Source: Pseudomonas entomophila (GTDB taxonomy: Bacteria; Pseudomonadota; Gammaproteobacteria; Pseudomonadales; Pseudomonadaceae). Taken from it: DNA of 64,000 nt. The DNA lies in contig NZ_JAAMQI010000011.1 of NCBI RefSeq assembly GCF_013523165.1, positions 62,001 to 126,000 of the forward strand, given 5' to 3'. The notes under the pieces were generated by a model. The model saw only the letters and a program-made list of their open reading frames with translations. It did no database searches and was not told the DNA's origin. The first letter of the stretch is position 1. Each line of letters starts with the position of its first letter. Positions 1-10,900 of this stretch are shown one piece after another. The position numbers and the translations under genes were made by a program.

Positions 1-1003
1 CCAGCGCCGTGAGGAAGGCCGACATGCTCTCGCCCGGTGCCAGCCACTGGTTGATGGTGCGGCCTTCGAGACGGCAATGGTCGGCATGCATGAACTGGCC
101 GAACACCCGTTTGCGCTCCAGGCTCGCCACCAGCTCGCCGTGCAGGTCGAACGCACCGATCAACGACGGTGTGTCGATGCCGAGGTCGTTGAGGCGATAG
201 CCCTGGCGCACGCGTTCGTAGAACGCTTCGGCCTCGTGCTCGGGGCACAGCTGGTGCAGCGCCTCGATGGCCTTGCGGGCATGCCCGCTGGCCGCGTTGT
301 CGATGGTGATGTGCAACTGGAAATAGAACCCGTCGATGCCCAGTTCGGCCAACTCGTACGTGGTGATCAGCAAGTGCAGCGGCGGCTGTTCGTAGCCCAG
401 GTTGTAGCCGATGACTTCCGGCAGGAATGCATCGCTGTGCAGGCCGAGCGCCAGCTGGATGCCACCTTGCAGGTAGCGCGCATCGTCCAACGGCACCGCT
501 TCGAGACACCCGAGACGGCTCATCAGACGCTGGTAGATCAAGACATGGTTGCTGCGCAGGTCGCCGTCACCCAGCTCTTCGAGGTAGGTGCGGATCAGCC
601 CGTGGTAGCGCGGGTCCTGCCAGTGGTGCAGCGTGCCATACAACCAGGCGCCATCGACCACCTTGGTCGGTGTCACCTGTTGGAGAAAATAGAGCGCTTG
701 GGAGCGATTGGCGAAATAACGGCGGGGTTCGCCGGCCTGACGGGCTTTCAGGTAGGCCGCATAGGCAGACGCGACACGGGCGGCGTGACGCGCGGTCCAG
801 TCGTCCAGGCCTGCAGCGGTCTCTGGCAGGTCGTCGGCCATGGCGCGTGTCCCTTCGAGCTGCTGCGCAAGCCAGCGCGCGCTGTCGACGGGGTTGCCGG
901 CCAACAGGGCCTGGTAGCGATCCTTGAGGGTAGTGGCCGTGACAGGCACGTTGATCGGAGCGGTGCTACGGGTGGCGGTCGCCTTGCGGGTCATGACGGT
1001 CAT
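1..1003 (-). CDS. Iron-containing redox enzyme family protein (heme-oxygenase-like fold), 3' part cut by window edge
   Basis: Reading leftwards from an ATG at 1003, an open frame continues past the window start, so at least 334 residues of the N-terminal part are present. Start choice: AGAGGG lies 7 bases upstream; a second in-frame ATG is at 994. The segment around residues 190-240 reads as a helix-rich stretch with E (GYEQPPLHLLITTYELAELG) followed by DGFYFQLHITIDNAASGHA, the spaced Glu/Asp/His pattern expected of the iron-ligand helices of heme-oxygenase-like diiron oxidases (Haem_oxygenase_2-type). The substrate cannot be told. It follows the lipoprotein gene by 19 bases, so the two are probably co-transcribed. 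The family assignment is from motif recognition only. Confidence 0.6.
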   Translation of the reverse strand, partial: MTVMTRKATATRSTAPINVPVTATTLKDRYQALLAGNPVDSARWLAQQLEGTRAMADDLPETAAGLDDWTARHAARVASAYAAYLKARQAGEPRRYFANRSQALYFLQQVTPTKVVDGAWLYGTLHHWQDPRYHGLIRTYLEELGDGDLRSNHVLIYQRLMSRLGCLEAVPLDDARYLQGGIQLALGLHSDAFLPEVIGYNLGYEQPPLHLLITTYELAELGIDGFYFQLHITIDNAASGHARKAIEALHQLCPEHEAEAFYERVRQGYRLNDLGIDTPSLIGAFDLHGELVASLERKRVFGQFMHADHCRLEGRTINQWLAPGESMSAFLTAL

Positions 1004-1022
1004 GGGGCTGCCCTCTTGGACG

Positions 1023-1214
1023 TCAATGGTCTTGTTCGGATGAAGGCGCCGGCTGGGTCTCAGCCGTAGGGCTCGTGATCGGCTTGTCAGGCTGTTTCAT
1101 CAACAGGGAAGGTTTGCTTTGATCAGCATCCTTGGCCGGATGGTCGCTGCGGTCGAAACAGCCACCCAACAGGATCAGGCTGGTCGACAGGCAAAGGATC
1201 GGGGCGATGCGCAT
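1023..1214 (-). CDS. Small predicted lipoprotein (63 aa)
   Basis: The start at 1214 is preferred over an upstream in-frame ATG at 1250 because AAGGAG sits 6 bases ahead of it and translation then begins directly with a signal peptide. Residues 1-19 form a hydrophobic leader ending in the lipobox LLGGC, so the mature protein would be lipidated at Cys19. The rest is short, polar and Pro/Ser/Gln-rich (TSPTAETQPAPSSEQDH) with no recognisable domain. It lies between the KGG stress gene (59 bases upstream) and the iron-enzyme gene (19 bases downstream), all on the minus strand, suggesting one small operon. Function unknown. Confidence 0.6.
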   Translation of the reverse strand: MRIAPILCLSTSLILLGGCFDRSDHPAKDADQSKPSLLMKQPDKPITSPTAETQPAPSSEQDH

Positions 1215-1273
1215 GAAGTGCTCCTTGGGGTCGACAACGCGCGGCGCCACAGGCGGGCGCCGCGCGTCGCACG

Positions 1274-1444
1274 TTAGGATCGACCGCCTTTGTGTCCGGA
1301 TTCCGAGGACTTGTCGTGAGAAGTCCCGGAGGCCTTCCCGCCTTTCTTGCCGGCTTCGGAAGCCTTCTGGCGGTCGTCTGCGAAGTTGCCACTACCTTTC
1401 TGACCGCTACTGCTCTGGCTGCCGCCTTGCTTGTTACTGGCCAT
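1274..1444 (-). CDS. KGG-repeat stress-induced protein (56 aa)
   Basis: A 56-residue hydrophilic protein starting MASNKQGGSQ and ending HKGGRS. It contains AGKKGGKASG and HKGG segments typical of the KGG/con-10 general-stress family, plus the DRQKASEAGKKGG core. AGGTGAACGATC precedes the ATG at 1444. The family is small, disordered and generally stress or stationary-phase induced; the molecular role is unclear. It is divergent from the adhesin gene across a 550-bp gap, so the two may share stationary-phase control. The reading frame, composition and ribosome site make it a convincing gene despite its size. Confidence 0.8.
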   Translation of the reverse strand: MASNKQGGSQSSSGQKGSGNFADDRQKASEAGKKGGKASGTSHDKSSESGHKGGRS

Positions 1445-1994
1445 GATCGTTCACCTCATGAGGGTTATAGGACACGGGCTTCGCACCGTGCATAGATTCC
1501 GATCGACACATTCGCGATAGATTCGATTTTTCTGCACCAGGTCGGATCAGCGGTCGCCCTTCTTCGAGGCAACGCCTCTTTCTCGGCGTGCTCATGGTGA
1601 CCTCTGGACCTGCCTGACAGCCACGTGTCGCCCTGGCGTCATGCAGTGGGCGAACGTGCTTGTGCAACGTGCCAAATTCTCGACATGACGCCTTGCCCGA
1701 CGAACGGTGTACCGTTTATCACACGCAGGTGTAACGCAACGTTTACAGGGGCTTATGGGATCCAATGCCCCGTTCTGGTGCCCTTTTTGACCCCCGGTCG
1801 AGTTTTTGACACCCCATCAAGTGAAATCCGCCGCGCTATACCCCTTTTCAGCCATAGGGCACAGATCGCTAGCTGACGTCAGGGAGTTATAGGGCGCTCT
1901 TCTCGGTAAAGGCACGACGCGCTTCACCGAATCTGCTTACAGAGTCGCCTGGTCTGACCTCAGCGGTATTCGAGGGAATTGGACAGGAGTTGTC
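1445..1994. other. Long divergent regulatory region between the KGG gene and the giant adhesin gene
   Basis: This 550-bp region has no convincing gene. It is less GC-rich than its surroundings and carries two near-identical TTTTTGAC boxes (1785-1811) and a GCTATAC box (1835-1841). The adhesin start codon is preceded by GGACAGGAGTTGTC, a strong ribosome-binding site. Confidence 0.6.
1806..1841 (+). promoter_or_regulatory. Candidate sigma-S-type promoter of the adhesin gene
   Basis: GCTATAC at 1835-1841 fits the extended -10 preferred by RpoS (KCTAYAC). A TTGACA lies at 1806-1811, but the 24-bp gap is too long for a normal sigma-70 -35/-10 pair. lapF of P. putida is reported to be RpoS-dependent, which agrees. 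The transcript would have a leader of about 145 nt. This is prediction by eye only. Confidence 0.35.
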
Positions 1995-4900
1995 ATGGAA
2001 AACATCGTCGTCGCCGATAAAGCCACTTCACAGATCAGCAACCTGCAGGGCAATTCCGTTCAACTCAGTGGGCCTGGCGTGGTGCAGATGCCCGTCTCGC
2101 CGTCCCAGGTCGCGTCGGTCAGCCGCAGCGGCCAGGACCTGACCATCAACCTGAAATCGGGCGAGCGCGTGCGCATCGGCAACTTCTTCACCGCCGATGC
2201 CGAGGGCAATCAGAGCGATGTCGTGTTCACCGGCGACGACGGTGTCATGTGGCAGGCCCAGTACAGCACCGAACCCTTCGACGGGTTCACCTTCAACGAA
2301 GTCGACTCGCTCGACGAGTTGCTGGCGAGCACCGACGTGATTTCCGCCAACCAGACCTTCGCCTTCGCCGGCCTTGGCCTGCTGGGCGCAGGGGGCGCAG
2401 CGGCAGCGGCCGGTGGGGGCGGCGGCGGCGGTGGCGGCGGTGGCGGCACGCCAACACCCGTCACGCCCACCGCACCGACCAACCTGGTCCTGTCCCCCGA
2501 TGGCCTGTCGCTGAGCGGCACGGGCCTTCCGGGCGCGACGGTGAACGTGCGCGGCCCGGACGGCACCCTGCTGGGCAGCACGGTGGTCGGCGCTGACGGC
2601 AGCTTCACCGTGCCGCTCGGCACGCCACAGAACAATGGCCAGACGGTGATCGTCGACCAGACCGACCCGACCGGCGCGACCTCCGACCCTGTGGTCATCA
2701 CCGCGCCGGATACCCAAGCGCCCGCCGCACCTGACAACCTCCAGCTGAGCGCCGACGGCCTGACCTTGACCGGCACGGGCGAACCGGGCGCCACCGTCAC
2801 CGTACGCAGTGCCGATGGCAGCGTGCTGGGCAGTGCCGTGGTGGCTACCGACGGGACGTTCAGCATCGGCCTGAGCGCGCCTCAGCTCGACGGCCAGACC
2901 TTGACGGTCGATCAGACCGACGCTGCGGGGAACACGTCCACAGACGCGTCGCTGACCGCCGCCGACGTGACCGCGCCTGCAGCGCCGGCCAACCTGGCGG
3001 TCAGTGCCGATGGCCTGTCCCTGACCGGTACTGGCGAACCCGGCGCCACGGTCACCGTGCGTGGCGCCAACGGGGCCGTGCTCGGCACCGCCGTGGTTGG
3101 CGCCGACGGCACCTTCAGCGTGCCCCTGGGCAGCGCACAGACCAACGGCCAGACCCTCAGCGTCGAACAGACCGACGCCGCCGGCAACGTCTCCCCGACC
3201 GCCTCGGCCCTTGCACCCACGGGGGTCGATGCCCCTCCAGCACCCACGGCGCTGGCCCTCAGCGCCGATGGCCTGACCCTGACCGGGCGCGGCGAACCCG
3301 GGGACACCGTCACCGTTCGTGGTGCCAATGGTGCCCTGCTGGGCACCGCCGTGGTCGCCACCGACGGCACCTTCAGCGTGTCGCTGGGCAGTGCACAGCT
3401 CAACGGTGAAACCTTGAGCGTGGTTCAGGCCAACCCTGAAGGGCTCGTTTCGCCTTCGGCCACCTTCGTCGCCGCCGACGTCACCGCCCCCGCCGCGCCC
3501 ACGGGCCTGCAAGTGGGCGCCGATGGCCTGACCCTGACCGGCACCGGCGAGCCTGGGGCCACGGTTACCGTGCGCGGCCCGGACGGCGCCGTGCTGGGCA
3601 CCGCCGTGGTCGCGGCCAATGGCAGCTTCACCGTCACCCTGGGCAGTGCCCAGCTCGACGGCCAGGCCTTGACCGTCACCCAGACCGACGCGGCCGGCAA
3701 CACGTCCGCCGGGGCCGTGGCGACCGCACCGACGAACGCGGACGCCCCACCAGCGCCTGCCGATCTGGCCTTGAGCGCCGACGGCCTGACCCTTACCGGG
3801 ACGGGCCAACCGGGCAACACGGTCACCGTCCGCGCCGCCGACGGCAGCGTGCTCGGCACGGCGGTAGTGGGCGCAGACGGCACCTTCACCCTCACCCTGT
3901 CGACCGCTCAGCTCAACGGCGAAACCCTGTCCGCCGTGCAGACCAATGCAGCTGGCCTCACCTCCACCGCCACGCCCTACACCGCCGCCGACCTCACCGC
4001 CCCGCAGGCGCCGACCGACGTGCAAGTGGCCAACGATGGCCTGAGCCTCAGTGGCCGCGGTGAGCCGGGCGCCACCGTGACCGTGCGCAACGCCAATGGC
4101 GCGGTCCTGGGCACCGCCGTGGTCGCGGCAGACGGCACCTTCACCGTGGGCCTGGGCACCGCCCAGCTCGACGGTCAATCCCTGAGCGTCGTGCAGACCG
4201 ACGCCGCCGGCAATGTGTCGCCCGTGGTCTCGGCCTTCGCCCCCATCGGGGCCGATGCCCCTGATGCCCCGACGAACCTGGCCCTGAGCACCGATGGCCT
4301 GACCCTGAGCGGTGTGGGCGCGCCCGGCAACACCGTCACGGTGCGCGGCGCCGATGGTGCGGTCCTCGGTACGGCCGTGGTCGGGGCCGACGGCACGTTC
4401 AGCGTGTCGCTGAGCAGTGCGCAACTCAACGGCGAAACCCTGTCCGCCGTGCAGACCAACGCCGACGGCGCGACGTCCCCTTCCGCAGCCTACACCGCAG
4501 CCGACGTGACCGCGCCGGAGGCACTCGCGGACCTGCAACTGGCCACCGACGGTGTGACGCTCACCGGCACCGGCGAACCCGGCGCCACGGTCAGCGTGCG
4601 CGACGCCTCGGGCAACCTGCTCGGCAGCGTCGTGGTGCAGGCCGATGGTACCTTCACGGTCACCCTGAGCGCCGCCCAATTGAATGGCCAGACCTTGTCG
4701 GTGGTACAGACCGACCGTGCTGGCAATGCATCGGTCTCGAGCGAGGTGGTGGCCGCCGACGTGACCGCGCCTGCAGCACCCGCCAACGTCTCGGTCGCCA
4801 ACGACGGCCTCAGCCTGAGCGGGACGGGCGAGCCAGGCGCCACCGTCACCGTGCGCGATGCCACGGGCACGGTGCTCGGGACGGCGATCGTCGCAGCCGA

Positions 4901-7900
4901 TGGCACCTTCACCGTCGGCCTGGGCACCGCACAACTCGAAGGCCAGGCACTGACCGTCGAGCAGCGCGATGCCGCCGGCAATGTGTCATCGACCGCCGCA
5001 GCCTTCGCGCCCATTGGCGCCGATGCGCCTGACGCCCCCACCGGCCTCTTGCTGAGCGCCGACGGCCTGACCTTGTCCGGCGTCGGGCAACCCGGCGCCA
5101 CGGTCACCGTTCGCGGTGCCGACGGGAGCGTGCTGGGCACGGCCGTGGTCGGCGCAGATGGCACCTTCGCCGTCACCCTGACCACGGCGCAACTCAACGG
5201 CGAAACCCTGACGGCGGTCCAGGCCGACGCCAACGGCGCCACCTCCCCTTCGGCGTCCTACACGGCCGCCGACGTCACCGCCCCGGACGCGCCAAGCGCC
5301 CTGCAACTGGCGGCTGATGGCGCGACCCTCACCGGCACCGGCGAGCCTGGCGCCACCGTCAACGTCCGTGATGCCTCGGGCACCTTGCTCGGCAGTGCCA
5401 TCGTGGGCGCTGACGGCACCTTCAGTGTCACCTTGAGCAGCGCGCAACTGAACGGCCAGACCCTGTCCGTGGATCAGGTCGATCGCGCCGGCAATGCCTC
5501 GACCGCCGCCGACGTACAGGCCCGGGACGTGACAGCGCCGCAGGCGCCGAGCGACGTCGCCGTGTCCAATGATGGCCTGAGCCTGAGCGGGGTCGGCGAA
5601 CCCGGCGCTACCGTGACGGTGCGCGACGCCAACGGCGCGGTCCTGGGCACCGCCGTGGTCGCGGCAGACGGCACCTTCACCGTGGGCCTGGGCACCGCCC
5701 AGCTCGAAGGCCAGCTGTTGAGCGTCGAACAGACCGACGCGGCCGGCAACGTCTCCCCGGTCACGTCGGCGTTCGCACCGGTGGGCGCCGATGCCCCCGA
5801 TGCCCCGACGAACCTGGCGCTCAGCGCCGATGGCCTGACGCTGTCCGGTGTCGGCCAACCGGGCGCCACGGTCACCGTGCGCAGCGCCAATGGCAACGTG
5901 CTGGGTACCGCCGTGGTCGGGGCCGACGGCACCTTCGCCGTCACCTTGACCACCGCGCAACTCGACGGCGAAACCCTGACGGCGGTCCAGGCCGACGCCG
6001 ACGGCGCCACCTCCCCGTCGGCGTCCTACACCGCTGCCGACGTGACGGCACCGCAGGCACCGACCGACCTGAGCCTCAGTGGCAATGGGCTGACCGTGAC
6101 CGGCACCGGTGAACCGGGCGCCACCGTCACCGTACGCGATGCGTCGGGCAGCGTGCTCGGCAATGCCGTGGTCGGTGCCGACGGCACGTTCAGCGTGACG
6201 CTGAGCAGCCCGCAACTGAACGGGCAGACCCTGTCCGTCGAACAGGCCGACCGGGCCGGCAATGTGTCGGCCAGCGTCGAACTGCCGGTCGCTGACGTGA
6301 CCGCGCCCCAGGCGCCCGGCAACGTCGTGGTCGCCAACGATGGCCTGAGCCTGAGCGGTACCGGCGAGCCGGGCGCCACCGTCAGCGTCCGTGATGCCAA
6401 CGGCGCCGTACTGGGCACCGCGGTGGTGGCTGCAGACGGTACCTTCACCGTGAACCTGGACGCTGCGCAACTCGACGGCCAGGCGCTGACGGTCGCCCAG
6501 ACCGACGCGGCCGGCAACGTCTCGCCAGTGACCTCGGCCTTCGCGCCCATCGGCGCCGATGCGCCTGCCGCGCCTGCGGGGCTGACCCTGAGCGCCGACG
6601 GCCTGACCTTGTCCGGCACCGGCGAGGCCGGCAGCACCGTGACCGTGCGCGCCGCTGATGGCAGCGTGCTGGGCACCGCCGTGGTGGCCGCCGACGGCAC
6701 CTTCGCCGTGACCCTCGCCGCGCCGCAGCTCAATGGCGAAACCCTGACCGCCGTGCAGGCCAACGCCGCAGGCACCTCGCCGTCGGCGTCCTACACCGCT
6801 GCCGACGTGACGGCGCCGGAGGCACCGGCCGACCTGGCCCTGAGTGGCGATGGCCTGACCGTGACCGGCACCGGCGAACCCGGCGCCACCGTCACCGTCC
6901 GTGGCGCCAATGGCAACGTGCTGGGCAGCGCGACGGTCGGCACCGATGGCACGTTCAGCGTCATCCTGAACAGCGCCCAGGTGGACGCGGTCACCCTGTC
7001 GGTCACCCAGGCCGATGCCGCTGGCAACGCCTCGCCTGCCAGTGAACTGGTCGTGGCCGACGTCACCGCCCCGGCCGCGCCGACTGCGCTGCAGGTGGCC
7101 ACCGATGGCCTGAGCCTGAGCGGCCTGGGCGAGCCGGGCGCCACCGTGACCGTCCGTGATGCTGCCGGTGCCACCCTGGGCACCGCCGTGGTGGCCGCCG
7201 ATGGCACCTTCACCGTCACCCTGGGCACCGCTCAGCTCGACGGCCAATCACTGTCCGTGGACCAGACCGATGCGGCCGGCAACGTCTCGCCGACGGCCTC
7301 GGCCTTCGCGCCGGTGGGTGCCGATGCGCCCGACGCGCCCACCGGCCTGGCGCTCAGCGCCGATGGCCTGACGCTCTCGGGCACCGGCGAGGCGGGTGAC
7401 GCCATCACCGTCCGGGGTGCCGATGGGCAGGTCCTGGGCCGTGCCGTGGTGGGCGCCGATGGCCGCTTCAGCGTGACCCTCGGCAGCGCCCAGCTCAATG
7501 GCGAGACGCTGAGCGTGGTGCAGAGCACCCCGGAGGGTGCCAGCTCCCCGTCCACGGCCCTGGTCGCCGCCGACGTCACCGCGCCCTCAGCGGTGACCGG
7601 CCTGCAACTGGCCGACGACGGTCGGACCCTCAGCGGCACCGGCGAGCCGGGCGCGCGGGTAACCGTGCGTGATACGGCCGGTACGGTGCTGGGCGTGGCC
7701 ACGGTCGCTGCCGACGGCACCTTCAGCGTGCCGCTCGGCAGCGTGCAGCAGAATGGCCAGGCCTTGTCCGTGGTCCAGGCCGACGCCGCTGGCAATGCCT
7801 CACCGGCAGCAGCGCTGACCGCGCCGGACGTCACGGCGCCCGTCGCGCCGAGTGCCCTGCAACTGGCAACCGATGGCGTGACCCTCACCGGCAGCGGCGA

Positions 7901-10900
7901 GCCTGGGGCGACCGTGAGCGTTCGCGACGCCCAAGGCACCTTGCTGGGCACGGGCCTGGTCGGTGCCGACGGTACCTTCAGCCTGACCCTCAATCGTCCG
8001 CAGCTGGATGGCCAGCGCCTGACCGTCCAGCAGGCCGACGCCGCTGGCAACCTGTCCTCGACCACCCCCCTGACCGTCGCCGACCTGACCGCGCCGAACG
8101 CACCGGCCGACCTGCGCGTGACCACCGATGGCCTGAGCCTGAGCGGCCGCGGCGAACCTGGCGCCACGGTCAACGTCCGCGCTGCCGACGGCACCCTGCT
8201 CGGCAGTGCCACGGTCGCGGCCAATGGCACCTTCACCGTCACCCTCACGGCGGCGCAACAGCAAGGCCAGCAGTTGAACGTCGAGCAAGTCGACGCGGCG
8301 GGCAACCTGTCGCCAAGCGCAGCGGCCTTCGCGCCCCAAGGCGCGCAAGCACCCGACGCCCCGACGGCCCTGGCCCTGAGCAGCAACGGCCTGATCCTGA
8401 CCGGTACCGGCGTCGCTGGCGCCACGGTGACCGTGCGCAGTGTCGGTGGCGCCGTAGTGGGCACTGCGCTCGTGGGCGCCGATGGCACCTTCAGCGTCAC
8501 CCTGACCACCGCGCAGCTCAATGGCGAGACCCTCGACGTGCGCCAGGCCACGGCCGGTGGCACCTCATCGTCCACTGCCCTGGTCGCTGCCGACGTGACC
8601 GCACCGGGCGCGCTCGATGACCTGGTGCTCGGCACGGATGGCCGCACCCTCACTGGCACCGGTGAGGCCGGCGCCACCGTCACCGCGCGCGCCGCCGATG
8701 GTCGCCTGCTCGGCAGCGCCCTGGTCGCCGCCGACGGCACCTTCACCCTGACGCTGAGCACACCGCAGCTCGACGGCCAGGCCTTGTCGTTGAGCCAGAC
8801 CGACGCGGCCGGCAACGCTTCGCCCAGCGTGGTACTCGACGCACCGGACGTCACCGCTCCGGCAGCGCCGACCGACGCCGTGCTCAATGCCGAAGGCCGC
8901 GTGGTCAGCGGGCGTGGCGAGCCGGGTGCCACGGTCACGGTCCGGGCTGCCGATGGCACCGCCCTGGGCAGTGCCGTGGTCGCGGCCAATGGTGTGTTCG
9001 ACGTCACGCTCGACGTGCCGCAACGCGCCGGTCAGCGCCTGACCCTCGAACAGACCGACGCCGCCGGCAACACCTCGGCGGTCATCGGCCTGACCGCTGC
9101 CGACACCACCGCGCCGGTGGCGCCGAGCAACCTGCAAGTGACCGCCGACGGCCTGAGCCTGACCGGTACCGGCGAGCCCGGTGCGCGCATCGAGGTGCGC
9201 AGCGCCGATGGCAGCCTGCTCGGCAGCGCCGTGGTCACGGCGAACGGCACCTTCACCGTCAGCTTGGGCGCTGCCCAGTTGGCCGGGCAGGTGCTGAGCG
9301 TGTCGCAGACCGATGCGGCGGGCAACCTTTCCCCGGCCGTCGCGGCCACCGCCCCCACAGGGGCCGATGCCCCGGCCGCACCCGCCGGCCTGCAACTGAG
9401 CCAGGATGGCCTGAGCGTGACCGGTACCGGCGAGGCCGGTGCCACCGTCACCGTGCGGGACGCCAATGGCGCCGTGCTGGGCACTGCCGTGGTCGGCGCC
9501 GATGGCGCCTTCACCCTGACGCTGGGCACCGCGCAGCTCGACGGCGAAGTGCTGCGTGTCACCCAGACCGCCGACGGTCAGACCTCGGCCTCGATCTCCC
9601 TGACCGCCCCTGACGTCACCGCCCCGGATGCACCGACCGGGCTGGCGCTCGGCGCCGATGGGCTGACGCTGACCGGGACAGGCGAACCAGGGGCGACGGT
9701 CACCGTGCGCGATGCCGAAGGCCGCTCCCTGGGCAGCGCCCAGGTCGCCGCCGATGGCAGCTTCCGCGTGACCCTGGACAGCCCGCAACTCAATGGTCAG
9801 ACCCTCGACGTCGAGCAGGTCGACCGGGCTGGCAACCTGTCACCAACGACCCCATTGGCCAGCGCCGACGTCACGGCACCGATCGCCCCGACCGACCTGC
9901 GGGTCAGCACCGATGGCCTGACCCTGGACGGGCGCGGCGAAGCCGGTGCCACAGTCACCGTGCGTGGGCCGGACGGCACCGCGCTGGGCACTGCTCAGGT
10001 CGGCACCGATGGCACCTTCAGCGTCTCGCTGAACGCACCGCAACGGGCTGGCCAGGCCCTGACCGTCGAGCAGGCCGATGCCGCTGGCAACCTGTCGCCT
10101 GCCGCGACCGCCTACGCGCCCCAGGCGCCGGTCGATGGCCAGGCGCCCACTGCGCCCGGCAATCTGCAGATCAGCGCCGATGGCCTGACCCTGCGCGGCA
10201 CCGGTGAAGCGGGCGCCACCGTCACCGTACGCGGTACGGATGGCGGCATCCTCGGCACCGCCGTGGTCGCGGCCAACGGCACCTTCAGCGTGCCGCTGGG
10301 CAGCGCTCAGCTCGATGGCCAGACCCTGGCCGTGGTGCAGACCGATGCCGCAGGCAACAGCTCACCGTCCAACGCCCTGAGCGTGCCGGACGTCAGCGCC
10401 CCGCTGGCGCCGGCTGGCCTGCAGGTGAGCGCTGACGGCCTGAGCCTGAACGGTACCGGCGAGGCCGGTGCCACGGTGATTGTGCGCAGCGCCGCGGGTG
10501 CCGTGCTCGGCACGGCGGTGGTGGCCGGCGACGGCACCTTCGTGGTCACCCTCAATGCCGCCCAGGTGGACGGCCAAGTCCTTGGCGTGACCCTGACCGA
10601 CCGTGCCGGCAACGTGTCGCCGGCTACCGCGGCCACGGCACCGATCGGCGTCGACGCGCCGGAAGCACCGGGCGGCCTGCAACTCAGCGCCAACGGCCTG
10701 GCCCTCACCGGGACCGGCGAGGTCGGCGCCACCGTCACCGTGCGCGCTGCCGATGGCAGCGTGCTGGGCAGTGCCGTGGTCGCCGCCGACGGGACGTTCA
10801 GCGTGCCGCTGAGCGCGCCGCAACTCGACGGCCAGGCCCTGACCGTCGCCCAGGTCGATGCCCAGGGCAACACCTCGCCATCGGTCGAACTCGTCGTCGC

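Noticed and set aside
77-1069. A 330-codon plus-strand open frame at the left edge
   Set aside because: It mirrors the minus-strand iron-enzyme gene, which has the recognisable helices, a ribosome site and a natural operon partner.
1625-1876. Small plus-strand frame in the adhesin upstream region
   Set aside because: There is no ribosome site, the composition is odd, and it covers the predicted promoter.
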